The notes below the pieces were generated by a model. That model saw only the letters and a list, made by a program, of their open reading frames with translations. It did no database searches and was not told the DNA's origin. From NCBI RefSeq assembly GCF_900188405.1, contig NZ_FZOF01000008.1, positions 124,001 to 188,000 on the forward strand: a stretch of 64,000 nucleotides of DNA, in the 5' to 3' direction. Positions 23,998 through 34,105 of this stretch are shown in pieces. Origin of the DNA: Actinacidiphila glaucinigra. Lineage in GTDB: Bacteria > Actinomycetota > Actinomycetes > Streptomycetales > Streptomycetaceae. A program made the translations under genes and the position numbers. The first letter of the stretch is position 1. Every line of letters starts with the position of its first letter.

Positions 23998-25425
23998 ATG
24001 CAGATCGAACAACGCGGAGTGGACACCGTCCCCGACGAGGAGCGGACCAGTCGTCCCCGCGATCTGGTGAGCATCCTGCTGGGCTCCAACCTCGCGCTGG
24101 GCGTGATCGTCTTCGGCTGGCTCCCCGTCTCGTTCGGTCTCGGCTGGTGGGCCTCCTTCACCTCCCTGCTCGTGGGCACCGTGGTCGGCACGGTGCTGGT
24201 CGCGCCGCTCGCGCTGGTCTCGCTGCGCACGGCCACCAACCTGTCCACGAGCAGCGGCGCGCACTTCGGCGTGCGCGGCCGGCTGCTCGGCTCGGTCATC
24301 GGGCTGCTGCTGTCGCTGGGCTACACCGCGCTGACCCTCTGGGTCGGCGGCGACGCCGTCGTCGGCTGCCTCGACCGGCTCGTAGGGCTCCCGGCGGGCG
24401 GCTGGAGCTACGCCGTGGTCTACGCCCTGCTCGCGGCCTGCACCGCCACGTCCGCGGTCTTCGGCTACCGGATGCTGCTGCGACTCAGCCGCGCCCTGTC
24501 CATAGGGCTGACGGTGCTGCTGGTGATAGGGGTCGTCGCGTACGCGGGGGACTTCACCACGGCCGCGCCCGCCGGCACGGAGTACCTGCTCGGCGGCTTC
24601 TGGCCGACCTGGCTGCTCGCCACGGTCTCGGCGGGCCTGAGCGGGCCGATCGCGTTCATCACCCTGCTGGGCGACTACACGCGCTACATATCGCCGCGCC
24701 GCTTCTCCCAACCGCGGGTCTTCCGGGCCACCTGCGCCGGGCTCGTCGCCGGGCTGCTGGTACCCCAGCTCTTCGGCACCTTCACCGCGCTCGCCGTCGG
24801 CGCCGGCGAGGACTACGCGGGGCCCCTCGTCGCGGCGGCGCCCGCGTGGTACCTGGTGCTGCTCCTGGTCAACGCCTCGGCCGGCTCGGTGGGCAACGCG
24901 GGGCTGATGCTCTACAGCATGGGCCTGGACCTGGACGCGATCCTGCCGCGGGCGACGCGCACGCAGGCGACCTACGTGGTCGCCGCGGTCTCGACGCTGC
25001 TGGTCTACCTCGGTCACTTCGCCTGGGCCGCACAGGACGCCATGACCTCGTTCGTCCTGCTGCTCACCGCCGTGGGCACCCCGTGGGCGGTGATCACCCT
25101 CATCGGGTTCGCCCGGGTCCGGGGGCGCTACGACGCCGACGCCCTCCAGGTCTACAACCGGCGCGGCCGCGGCGGTCTGTACTGGTACCGCGGCGGCTGG
25201 AACGTGCGGGCCGCGGTCGCCTGGGCGGCGGGGTCGGGCATCGGGCTGCTGTCCGTCGACACCCCGGCGTACAGCGGGCCCCTGCTGCCCGTGACCGGCG
25301 GGATCGACCTCAGCTTCCTGATATCGGGCGCCGTCACGGCCGCGGTGTACCTGGCGCTCGACGCGGGCCGCCCGCACCCCGCGCCGCCGGCGCGGACGCC
25401 GGAACGGATCGCCGTCCCCGTGTGA
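23998..25425 (+). CDS. NCS1-family nucleobase/nitrogen permease
   Basis: Membrane transporter, 475 residues from ATG 23998 (AAGGGA 7 bases before). About 12 hydrophobic segments with the NCS1 (cytosine/purine/allantoin/thiamine) signature: LVSILLGSNLALGVIVFGWLP near the start, LSTSSGAHFGVRG, a GDYTRYIS motif after segment 6, and ASAGSVGNAGLMLYSMGLDLD. Likely substrate is a nitrogenous base or related compound; exact specificity cannot be read. Divergent from the urease/agmatine deiminase operon and sharing its putative TetR operator, so probably co-regulated for nitrogen uptake. Confidence 0.82.
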   Translation: MQIEQRGVDTVPDEERTSRPRDLVSILLGSNLALGVIVFGWLPVSFGLGWWASFTSLLVGTVVGTVLVAPLALVSLRTATNLSTSSGAHFGVRGRLLGSVIGLLLSLGYTALTLWVGGDAVVGCLDRLVGLPAGGWSYAVVYALLAACTATSAVFGYRMLLRLSRALSIGLTVLLVIGVVAYAGDFTTAAPAGTEYLLGGFWPTWLLATVSAGLSGPIAFITLLGDYTRYISPRRFSQPRVFRATCAGLVAGLLVPQLFGTFTALAVGAGEDYAGPLVAAAPAWYLVLLLVNASAGSVGNAGLMLYSMGLDLDAILPRATRTQATYVVAAVSTLLVYLGHFAWAAQDAMTSFVLLLTAVGTPWAVITLIGFARVRGRYDADALQVYNRRGRGGLYWYRGGWNVRAAVAWAAGSGIGLLSVDTPAYSGPLLPVTGGIDLSFLISGAVTAAVYLALDAGRPHPAPPARTPERIAVPV

Positions 25426-25468
25426 GACGGGCCGCTCCCCGCCCGGCCCCGCCGTCGCGCGGCAGGAG

Positions 25469-25506
25469 TGCGGCGCCGCCCGGGCCCTGCCCCGGGCGGC
25501 GCCGTA
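25469..25506. terminator. Bidirectional terminator between permease and ilvE
   Basis: 14-bp perfect stem CGGCGCCGCCCGGG / CCCGGGCGGCGCCG with a 6-base loop (extendable by two pairs), between the convergent permease (stop 25425) and ilvE (stop 25523). Confidence 0.82.
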
Positions 25507-25522
25507 CGCGGACGGCGGGCGG

Positions 25523-26611
25523 TCAGCCGCCCAGGGGGTGCATCCAGCCGTGGGTGTCGGGGGACTGGCCGGTCTGGATGTCGAGCAGCGCCTTGCGCAG
25601 CTTCATGGTGACCTCGCCGGACCGGCCGTCGCCGACGGTCCAGTCCGCGCGGGTGGACTTCACGGAACCGACCGGCGTGATGACCGCCGCGGTGCCGCAG
25701 GCGAAGACCTCGGTCAGTGATCCGTCCGCGTTGCCGTTCTTCCAGTCGTCCACGGAGATGCGGCCCTCGCCGACCTCGTAGCCGAGGTCGGCGGCGATGC
25801 GCAGCAGCGATGCGCGGGTGATGCCGGGGAGGAGGGAGCCGGTGAGCTCGGGGGTGACGATCCTGTCCCCGTACACGAAGTACAGGTTCATGCCGCCCAT
25901 CTCCTCGATCCAGCGGCGCTCGATCGCGTCGAGCCACACGACCTGGTCGCAGCCGTGCTCGATGGCCTGGGCCTGCGCGACCAGGGAGGCGGCGTAGTTG
26001 CCGCCGGCCTTCGCGGCGCCGGTGCCGCCGGGCGCGGCGCGGACGTACTCCTCGGAGAGCCAGACGGAGACCGGCTTGACGCCACCGGGGAAGTAGGCGC
26101 CCGCCGGGGAGGCGATGACCATGAACAGGTACTCGTTGGCCGGCTTGACGCCGAGGCCGACCTCGGTGGCGAACATGAACGGACGCAGGTAGAGGGACTG
26201 CTCGCCCTGGCTGGGCACCCACTCCTTGTCCTGGCTGACGAGCGCGTCGACGGCGGCGATGAAGGTCTCGACGGGCAGCTCCGGCATGGCCAGGCGGCGG
26301 GCGGATGCCTGGAAGCGCTCGGCGTTGGCCTCGGGACGGAAGGTGGCGACGGACCCGTCGGGCTGACGGTAGGCCTTGAGCCCCTCGAAGATCGTCTGCG
26401 CGTAGTGCAGCGTCATGTTCGCGGGGTCGATGGAGAGCGGCGCGTACGGCACGAGCTCCGCGTCGTGCCAGCCTCGGCCCTCGGTCCACCGGATCGTCAC
26501 CATGTGGTCGGTGAAGTGGCGGCCGAAGCCGGGGCTGGCGAGGATCGCCTCGCGCTGCGCGTGGGGCAGCGGGTGCGAGGAGGGCTTGAGCTCGATCGTG
26601 GGCGTCGTCAT
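25523..26611 (-). CDS. ilvE: Branched-chain amino acid aminotransferase
   Basis: PLP-dependent fold-type IV transaminase that makes Leu, Ile and Val from their 2-oxoacids with glutamate. 362 residues from ATG 26611 with GAAGGA 8 bases before; an in-frame ATG at 26650 has no site. Motifs: [33 protein letters not shown], the PLP lysine in [23 protein letters not shown] and [11 protein letters not shown]. An 8-bp inverted repeat lies 42 bases upstream of the start. Confidence 0.93.
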   Translation of the reverse strand: MTTPTIELKPSSHPLPHAQREAILASPGFGRHFTDHMVTIRWTEGRGWHDAELVPYAPLSIDPANMTLHYAQTIFEGLKAYRQPDGSVATFRPEANAERFQASARRLAMPELPVETFIAAVDALVSQDKEWVPSQGEQSLYLRPFMFATEVGLGVKPANEYLFMVIASPAGAYFPGGVKPVSVWLSEEYVRAAPGGTGAAKAGGNYAASLVAQAQAIEHGCDQVVWLDAIERRWIEEMGGMNLYFVYGDRIVTPELTGSLLPGITRASLLRIAADLGYEVGEGRISVDDWKNGNADGSLTEVFACGTAAVITPVGSVKSTRADWTVGDGRSGEVTMKLRKALLDIQTGQSPDTHGWMHPLGG

Positions 26612-26652
26612 GTGTGGTGTCCTTCGCGTCAGGGTCAGGGCGGACCGCACCC

Positions 26653-26676
26653 GACGTCCTCAGCTGCTAGGACGTC
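26653..26676. promoter_or_regulatory. Inverted repeat upstream of ilvE
   Basis: Perfect 8-bp arms GACGTCCT (26653-26660) and AGGACGTC (26669-26676) around an 8-base loop that itself contains CAGCTG. It lies 42 bases before the ilvE start and 20 bases from the leuB terminator. It may be an operator or a leader hairpin; there is no T-run, so a terminator is less likely. Confidence 0.4.
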
Positions 26677-26695
26677 CGAGTTTCCCCTCGCACAG

Positions 26696-26730
26696 CGGCC
26701 CCACCGCCGATTATCGCAGCGGTGGGGCCG
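26696..26730 (-). terminator. Terminator of leuB
   Basis: Perfect 12-bp stem CGGCCCCACCGC / GCGGTGGGGCCG with an 11-base loop, 89 bases beyond the leuB stop on the minus strand and upstream of the ilvE promoter. Confidence 0.75.
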
Positions 26731-26819
26731 AGGACATACATGCGCGGCCCGGGAGGTGGAGGTCAGTCGTGGTGCGGTCGCTGACCGGCCGGGCCGACTG
26801 GCGGAGGCTTGCCCGGCGG

Positions 26820-27857
26820 TCAGCCGGCTACTCGTGCGGCGAGCGCGTCGCCGATCTCGGAGGTGCTGCGCGCCGCGGAACGCTCGGCGAGGTCCGCGGC
26901 GACCGCGGCCTCGATCCGCTCGGCCTCGGCGGTGTAGCCGAGGTGCCGCAGCAGCATGCCGACCGAGAGCACGGTGGCGGTGGGATCGGCCTTGCCCTGG
27001 CCGGCGATGTCCGGGGCGGAGCCGTGCACCGGCTCGAACATCGACGGGAACTCACCGCCCGGGTTGATGTTGCCGCTCGCGGCGAGGCCGATGCCACCGG
27101 TCACGGCGGCGGCCAGGTCGGTGAGGATGTCACCGAAGAGGTTGTCGGTGACGATCACGTCGAAGCGCTCGGGCTGGGTGACGAAGAAGATCGTCGCCGC
27201 GTCGACGTGCAGATAGTCGGTGGCGACCTCGGGGTACTCCTCGCCGACCCGGTCGAAGATGTTCTTCCACAGGTGGCCGGCGTGCACGAGGACGTTGTTC
27301 TTGTGGACCAGCGTCAGCTTCCTGCGGGGGCGCGCCTGGGCGCGGGCGTAGGCGTCGCGCACCACGCGCTCGATGCCGAACGCCGTGTTGAGGCTGACCT
27401 CGGTGGCCACCTCCTGCGGCGTACCGGTGCGCAGGGAACCGCCGTTGCCGACGTAGGGGCCCTCGGTGCCCTCGCGGACGACGACGAAGTCGATGTCCGG
27501 CTCACCGGCCAGCGGACCCTTCACTCCCGGGAAGAGCCGGGAGGGCCGCAGGTTGACGTGGTGGTCGAAGGCGAAGCGGAGCTTCAGCAGCAGGCCGCGC
27601 TCCAGGACGCCGGAGGGCACCGAAGGGTCGCCGACCGCGCCCAGCAGGATGGCGTCGTGCGCCTTGAGCTGCTCCAGCTCCGCGTCCGGCAGGGTCTCGC
27701 CGGTCTCGTGCCAGCGCTTGGCGCCGAGGCTGTACTCCTTGGTCTCCAGCTTCACGTCCTGCGGAAGGACGGCGGACAGGACCTTGAGGCCCTCTGCCAC
27801 CACTTCCTGGCCGATTCCGTCACCGGGGATCACTGCGAGACTGATGCTGCGAGACAT
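26820..27857 (-). CDS. leuB: 3-isopropylmalate dehydrogenase
   Basis: NAD-dependent oxidative decarboxylation in leucine synthesis. 345 residues from ATG 27857; the frame is open to 27893 but [16 protein letters not shown] is the normal family start. Motifs: [10 protein letters not shown], the substrate loop [25 protein letters not shown], the catalytic Lys in VHKNNVL, and [15 protein letters not shown] with the metal aspartates. A 12-residue ORF ([12 protein letters not shown]) ends 10 bases upstream of the ATG; its meaning is unclear. Confidence 0.93.
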   Translation of the reverse strand: MSRSISLAVIPGDGIGQEVVAEGLKVLSAVLPQDVKLETKEYSLGAKRWHETGETLPDAELEQLKAHDAILLGAVGDPSVPSGVLERGLLLKLRFAFDHHVNLRPSRLFPGVKGPLAGEPDIDFVVVREGTEGPYVGNGGSLRTGTPQEVATEVSLNTAFGIERVVRDAYARAQARPRRKLTLVHKNNVLVHAGHLWKNIFDRVGEEYPEVATDYLHVDAATIFFVTQPERFDVIVTDNLFGDILTDLAAAVTGGIGLAASGNINPGGEFPSMFEPVHGSAPDIAGQGKADPTATVLSVGMLLRHLGYTAEAERIEAAVAADLAERSAARSTSEIGDALAARVAG

Positions 27858-27987
27858 GGCGAGAACCCTACTCTCCCGTCCAGGGAATGACACGTGATGT
27901 CCGCATGGCGGACGCGGTGCGTACCCGCCGGGTGCTGTTCACCCGTCTGACCGTGCTGAGTTGGCGGCGGCGGGGAATTCCCTGTCC

Positions 27988-29595
27988 ATGGACACTCCAC
28001 GGATGGGCATCGACGAGCACCTCGCCGGCCGTCTGAGCATGGCGGAGCAGCACGCCCACCTGCGGGAGCGGCATTCGCGCAGACGGGTGATCCGGGGCGG
28101 CGTCGCGGCCGCCGGGATCGTCGCCGGAGCCGGTGTGCTGGGCGCGTCCGCGTACGCCGGCGGGGAGACTTCCGCGCCGGTGCGCTTCCCCGAGGTGCTC
28201 GCCCCGCCGGCCGCCGCCCACGTGGACGGTGCGCTGGTGGCCCCGTTCGGCCGTCACCTGGCCTTCGGCGCCGACCCCGGGACGCAGATGCGCGTCTCCT
28301 GGCAGGTACCGCTGCCGGTGCGGGGGCCGTTCGTGCGGGTGGGGCTGCGGCCCTGGGACCTCGGGCAGCGGATCGAGGCCGAGGTGCGCCCGCTGCACAC
28401 GGCCGCGCTCGGCAAGGAACTGCCCGCGGTGGAGCAGTACTACCTGCACGCGGCGCTCGACGGGCTGCGCCCCGGCACCACGTACTACTACGGCGTGGGG
28501 CACCGGGGCTTCGACCCCGCCTTGCCGTCCGCCTACGCCACGATCGGCTCCTTCACCACCGCCCCGGACCCCGCGCAGCGCCGGCCGTTCGTGTTCACGG
28601 CCTTCGGCGACCAGGGCGTCAGCTACCACGCGCTGGCCAACGACAGTCTGATCCTGGCTCAGAACCCCGCGTTCCACCTGCACGCGGGCGACATCTGCTA
28701 CGCCGACGACTCCGGCCACGGCAAGCGGGACGACACCTACGACGCGCGGGTCTGGGACCAGTTCCTCGCCCAGACCGAGAGCGTCGCCGCACGCGTCCCG
28801 TGGATGGTCGCGCTCGGCAACCACGACATGGAGGCCTGGTACTCCCCCAACGGCTACGGCGGCCAGGAGGCCCGCTGGACACTGCCGGGCGACGGCCCCG
28901 ACCCGGCGCGCATCCCCGGCGCCTACTCCTTCGCCTACGGCAACGTGGCCGTCGTCGCGCTGGACGCCAACGACGTGTCGTACGAGATCCCGGCCAACCG
29001 CGGGATCAGCGGCGGCCGGCAGACCGCGTGGCTGGACCGGCGACTGGGCGAGCTGCGGGCGCGGCGCGGCACCGACTTCGTGGTCGTCTTCTTCCACCAC
29101 TGCGCCTACTCGACCACCAGCGCGCACGCCTCAGAGGGCGGGGTGCGCGAGGCGTGGGTGCCGCTCTTCGAGAAGCACCGGGTCGACCTGGTGGTGAACG
29201 GGCACAACCACGTCTACGAGCGCACCGACGCGGTGCGCCGCGACGCCGTGGGCAGGGCCGTCCCCGTCGGGGCGACCACCTACCCCGAGCGGGACGGGAT
29301 CGTCTACGTCACGGCGGGCGGCGCGGGGAAGACCCTGTACGCCTTCCCCGTGCCGGACAGCCACGAAGGGCACGTCAAGGACCTGGAGAGCGTGGACACC
29401 TATCGCTGGGTGAAGGGTGCCCACAAGGCCGCGGAGACGGTGGAGTGGTCACGCGTCCGCTACACCGGCCACTCGTTCCTGTCCGTGGAGTCGCAGCCCG
29501 CGCCGTCCGGCAGGACGGCACGGCTGGTCGTCTCGGCACTCGCCGAGAACGGCAGACGGATCGATCACTTCACCATCGCGCGCACGGCCAGGTAG
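27988..29595 (+). CDS. Secreted metallophosphoesterase (purple acid phosphatase type)
   Basis: Calcineurin-like phosphoesterase, 535 residues from ATG 27988 (GGGGAA about 10 bases upstream; ATG 28003 is an alternative). The N-terminus has SRRRVIRGGVAAAG, a twin-arginine motif followed by a hydrophobic stretch, so Tat export is likely. A Fn3-like N-terminal domain (RVSWQVPLP, LRPGTTYYYGVGH) precedes the metal-binding blocks: FGDQG, HAGDICYAD, GNHDM, FFHH and NGHNHVYER. The first block reads GDQG, as in bacterial PAP-like enzymes. It probably releases phosphate outside the cell. No PHO box was recognised upstream. Confidence 0.85.
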   Translation: MDTPRMGIDEHLAGRLSMAEQHAHLRERHSRRRVIRGGVAAAGIVAGAGVLGASAYAGGETSAPVRFPEVLAPPAAAHVDGALVAPFGRHLAFGADPGTQMRVSWQVPLPVRGPFVRVGLRPWDLGQRIEAEVRPLHTAALGKELPAVEQYYLHAALDGLRPGTTYYYGVGHRGFDPALPSAYATIGSFTTAPDPAQRRPFVFTAFGDQGVSYHALANDSLILAQNPAFHLHAGDICYADDSGHGKRDDTYDARVWDQFLAQTESVAARVPWMVALGNHDMEAWYSPNGYGGQEARWTLPGDGPDPARIPGAYSFAYGNVAVVALDANDVSYEIPANRGISGGRQTAWLDRRLGELRARRGTDFVVVFFHHCAYSTTSAHASEGGVREAWVPLFEKHRVDLVVNGHNHVYERTDAVRRDAVGRAVPVGATTYPERDGIVYVTAGGAGKTLYAFPVPDSHEGHVKDLESVDTYRWVKGAHKAAETVEWSRVRYTGHSFLSVESQPAPSGRTARLVVSALAENGRRIDHFTIARTAR

Positions 29596-29641
29596 GCCAG
29601 GCGCCGCAGACGGCTGATCCGGCGGGGCACGAGGGGGCCGC

Positions 29642-29737
29642 TCATCGCGGCTCGTGACCCGTCGAGCCGCCGTTGTCACGGCGGTCCAGGGCGCGCTGGA
29701 GGGCTTCGGCGGCGTTCTTGCGGGCGGTCTCGTCCAT
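29642..29737 (-). CDS. Small protein of 31 residues
   Basis: ORF from ATG 29737 encodes MDETARKNAAEALQRALDRR followed by a short polar end. GGGAG stands 8 bases before the start. The N-terminal two-thirds would form a charged amphipathic helix. It is too short for automatic callers and lies convergent with the phosphoesterase, between it and an AT-rich probable promoter near 29880-29940. Similar tiny charged proteins are common in Streptomyces; function unknown. Confidence 0.5.
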   Translation of the reverse strand: MDETARKNAAEALQRALDRRDNGGSTGHEPR

Positions 29738-29945
29738 GGTGAACAGCTCCCGGAGAAGAAGAGGAGGGTTGTGTCGCCATAGAACGGGGCGGGGAGCGGC
29801 GCTGCAGGGGGTGACCTGCCAGAGGTGCGCGGCTGACGTCCGCCGGTCGCTGGTGGAGCGAGACGTTCGGCTTCTACAAAGCTAGGACAGCTCGGCCGAT
29901 CTGTCTCCACAATTACTCGGACTTCCTACTATCTGAGACGGCGAA

Positions 29946-29980
29946 GGCCCGGCACCCCACGGAATCGGGGGTACCGGGCC
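29946..29980 (-). terminator. Terminator of the putB-pruA operon
   Basis: 13-base arms GGCCCGGCACCCC / GGGGTACCGGGCC with one mismatch and a 9-base loop, 36 bases beyond the pruA stop. Confidence 0.75.
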
Positions 29981-30015
29981 CTGCCCCTTGCGGGCTCGTC
30001 CGGGTGACGCGGAGG

Positions 30016-31656
<1,641 letters not shown>

Positions 31657-31691
31657 GGAAGACATCTCCTTGTGTCCTTGTGGGGTCGTGG

Positions 31692-32621
31692 TCAGCGGGT
31701 GGGGAGGAAGGACCGCAGGAAGAAGGCCAGGTTCGCCGGCCGCTCCGCGAGACGCCGCATGAAGTACCCGTACCAGTCTGCGCCGTACGGGACGTAGATG
31801 CGCATGCGCTCGCCCTCTTCGGCCAGCCGCCGCTGCTCGGCGGTGCGGATGCCGTACAGCATCTGGAACTCGTACGAGCCCTGCTTGCGGCCGTGGCGGT
31901 GGGCGAGCTCCTGGCCGATGGAGATCAGCCGCGGGTCGTGGGACCCGATCATCGGGTAGCCCTCGCCCGCCATCAGGATCTTCAGGCAGCGCACGTAGGC
32001 GCGGTCGACCTCGGCCTTGTCCTGGTGGGCCACGTTGGCGGGCTCCTTGTAGGCGCCCTTGACCAGGCGCACGCGGGAGCCGGCGACCGCGAGGTTGCGG
32101 GCGTCCTCCTCGGTGCGGAAGAGGTACGACTGCAGGACGGCGCCGGTGCCGGGGTGACGCAGGCGCAGGTCGTCGAGGATCGCGAGGGTGGAGTCGACCG
32201 TGGTGTGGTCCTCCATGTCGAGCGTGACCGTGGTGCCGATCTCGCTCGCCAGGTCGGCGACGGGACGGACGTTCTCCAGCGCGATGTCGTGGCCGCCGGC
32301 CGGCAGGGCCTGCCCGAAGGCCGACAGCTTGACGGAGACCTCGGCGCGGGTGCCCAGGCCCTCGGCCTTCAGAGCCTCCAGCAGCCGCAGGTACGCGTCG
32401 CGGGTGGCGAGCGCGGTCGCCTTGTCGGTGACGTCCTCACCCAGGTGGTCGAGCGTGACCTCCAGGCCGGAGGCGGTCAGCGAGCGCACGGTGTCCATGG
32501 CGGGCGCCAGCTCGTCACCCGCGATGAAGCGGTTCACCACGGGGCGGGTGATCGGCGCGCCCGCGACGACGCGGCGCATACGGTCGCTGCGCGAGGCGGC
32601 GAGCAGCACGGGACCGAGCAC
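31692..32621 (-). CDS. putB: Proline dehydrogenase
   Basis: FAD-dependent monofunctional proline dehydrogenase (PutA-domain barrel), 309 residues from GTG 32621 with GGAGGAGA just upstream. Motifs: EVSVKLSAFGQALP, LDMEDHTTVDST, RLVKGAYKEP, GSHDP and the C-terminal YVPYG-WYGYFMRRLAERP helix with the substrate arginines. It feeds electrons to quinones and passes pyrroline-5-carboxylate to PruA. First gene of the operon, divergent from the PucR-type regulator. Confidence 0.92.
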   Translation of the reverse strand: MLGPVLLAASRSDRMRRVVAGAPITRPVVNRFIAGDELAPAMDTVRSLTASGLEVTLDHLGEDVTDKATALATRDAYLRLLEALKAEGLGTRAEVSVKLSAFGQALPAGGHDIALENVRPVADLASEIGTTVTLDMEDHTTVDSTLAILDDLRLRHPGTGAVLQSYLFRTEEDARNLAVAGSRVRLVKGAYKEPANVAHQDKAEVDRAYVRCLKILMAGEGYPMIGSHDPRLISIGQELAHRHGRKQGSYEFQMLYGIRTAEQRRLAEEGERMRIYVPYGADWYGYFMRRLAERPANLAFFLRSFLPTR

Positions 32622-32732
32622 GGTCTCCTCCTGGTTGAAGGGCTGCCCAGGGGGCAGGCAGCGTCGCCGTGAAATCTAGGATTCACCTACCCCGCCCGCC
32701 ATCGACAGCTGTCACGCATCCGATCGGCATCG

Positions 32733-32750
32733 CTCATACAGATGTATGAG
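32733..32750. promoter_or_regulatory. 18-bp palindrome between proline operon and its probable regulator
   Basis: Perfect palindrome CTCATACA-GA-TGTATGAG (8-2-8), 14 bases before the regulator start and 112 bases before the putB start. Position suggests the binding site of the adjacent PucR/CdaR-type protein, which would block or tune its own transcription and activate putB-pruA. The nearness to the regulator start fits autorepression. Confidence 0.6.
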
Positions 32751-32763
32751 GGAGAATGGCGGC

Positions 32764-33951
32764 GTGCGTGGTGACTACCAGGAGCTGGTCGACGAGGTCT
32801 CGGCGCTGCTCGGCGCCCCCGCGACCCTGGAGGACCGCGACTTCCGGCTGATCGCCTTCGGCGCCCATGACAGCGACGACGACGGTGCCATGGACCCGGT
32901 GCGCACCCGGTCGATCCTCACCCGCCGCTCCACCGCCGAGGTCCGCTCCTGGTTCGAGCGCTTCGGTATCGCCCGCGCCACCGCCCCGGTCCGCATCCCG
33001 GCCGCGCCCGACGCCGGGGTCTTCCGGCCCCGGCTGTGCCTGCCGGTACGGCACGGCGGCGTCGTGCACGGTTATGTGTGGCTGCTGGACACCAGCGGGC
33101 ACACCGACGCCCAGCTGACCGCCGCCATGGCGGTCGCCGCCCGTATCGGCGCGCTGCTGGCCGCCGAGTCCCGCGCGGGCGCCGACGCGGGCCGGGCGCT
33201 GGGCGACCTTCTCGGCTCCTCCCCCGGGCCCGGTCGTACGGCCGCCCGCGAGGCGCTGCGGGAGGCGCTCGGCCCGGACGCGGACGAGGCCCACGCGGTG
33301 GTGTGCGTCCTGCCCTGGCCGGGCGGCGAGGACGGCGACGCACCGGGGCCTCGCAGCGTGCCGGGCGCCGCCGCGCTGTGCGTGGTGCCGCCGCAGGAAA
33401 GCACGGCCGACACACACCGGGAGCCCCCGGCCACGGCGCTCGCCGCCCTGGTACGGCTGCGCGCGGCGACGATGTCGGGGCCGGCGATCACCGCGGCCGC
33501 ACGGCTGATGGAGGGCAACGGCAAGGCGGTGGAGCCGAGCGCGCGGGCCGGGATCAGCACCCCCCGCCAGGGGCTCGCCGAACTGCCCGCGGCATGGCAC
33601 GAGGCCGTCTCCGCGGCCCGGGCCGCCCGCGCCCAGCCGCGGCTCGGCCGCACCGCCGAGTGGGACGCCATCGGCCCCTACCGGATGCTGGCCGCGCTGC
33701 CCGCCGGGGCGGTGGATCCGGCGGTGCGTCCGCTGCTCGACCCCTCGCACTCCGACCTCGCACATACCGCCGAGGTGTACCTCGACCGTGCGGGGCAGGC
33801 CGGGCGCGCCGCCGCGGAGCTCCGGATACACCGGCAGACGCTGTACTACCGGCTGTCCCGCATCGAGCGGCTGACCGGCCTCGACCTGGACGACGGGGAG
33901 GACCGGCTGCTGCTCCACATAGCCCTCAAGACGGCCGGGCTCGGGGACTGA
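32764..33951 (+). CDS. PucR/CdaR-family transcriptional regulator, probable activator of proline catabolism
   Basis: 395 residues from GTG 32764 (AGGGAGA about 9 bases before); an in-frame ATG at 32746 lies inside the palindrome. The C-terminal PucR helix-turn-helix is clear ([44 protein letters not shown]). The N-terminal half would be the sensory domain. B. subtilis PutR, which switches on putBCP with proline, belongs to this family. Divergent placement beside putB-pruA supports the same role here. Confidence 0.82.
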   Translation: MRGDYQELVDEVSALLGAPATLEDRDFRLIAFGAHDSDDDGAMDPVRTRSILTRRSTAEVRSWFERFGIARATAPVRIPAAPDAGVFRPRLCLPVRHGGVVHGYVWLLDTSGHTDAQLTAAMAVAARIGALLAAESRAGADAGRALGDLLGSSPGPGRTAAREALREALGPDADEAHAVVCVLPWPGGEDGDAPGPRSVPGAAALCVVPPQESTADTHREPPATALAALVRLRAATMSGPAITAAARLMEGNGKAVEPSARAGISTPRQGLAELPAAWHEAVSAARAARAQPRLGRTAEWDAIGPYRMLAALPAGAVDPAVRPLLDPSHSDLAHTAEVYLDRAGQAGRAAAELRIHRQTLYYRLSRIERLTGLDLDDGEDRLLLHIALKTAGLGD

Positions 33952-34105
33952 AGGGACTGTTGCCGACCCGGGGGGGCACAAGTAACGTGACGCGAGGCTC
34001 GGGCCGACAGGGCTCAGGGGGGCTTGATCGACACGCGTAGGACGTGGGCGAACCGCGCGTCCGGCGCGGACACCGCGGATGGCGAAACAAGGGGATCGGG
34101 AGCCG

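Noticed and set aside
29449..29910. 153-residue minus-strand ORF over the phosphoesterase end
   Set aside because: Pro/Arg-rich shadow without family marks; the 31-residue ORF in another frame has a better ribosome site.
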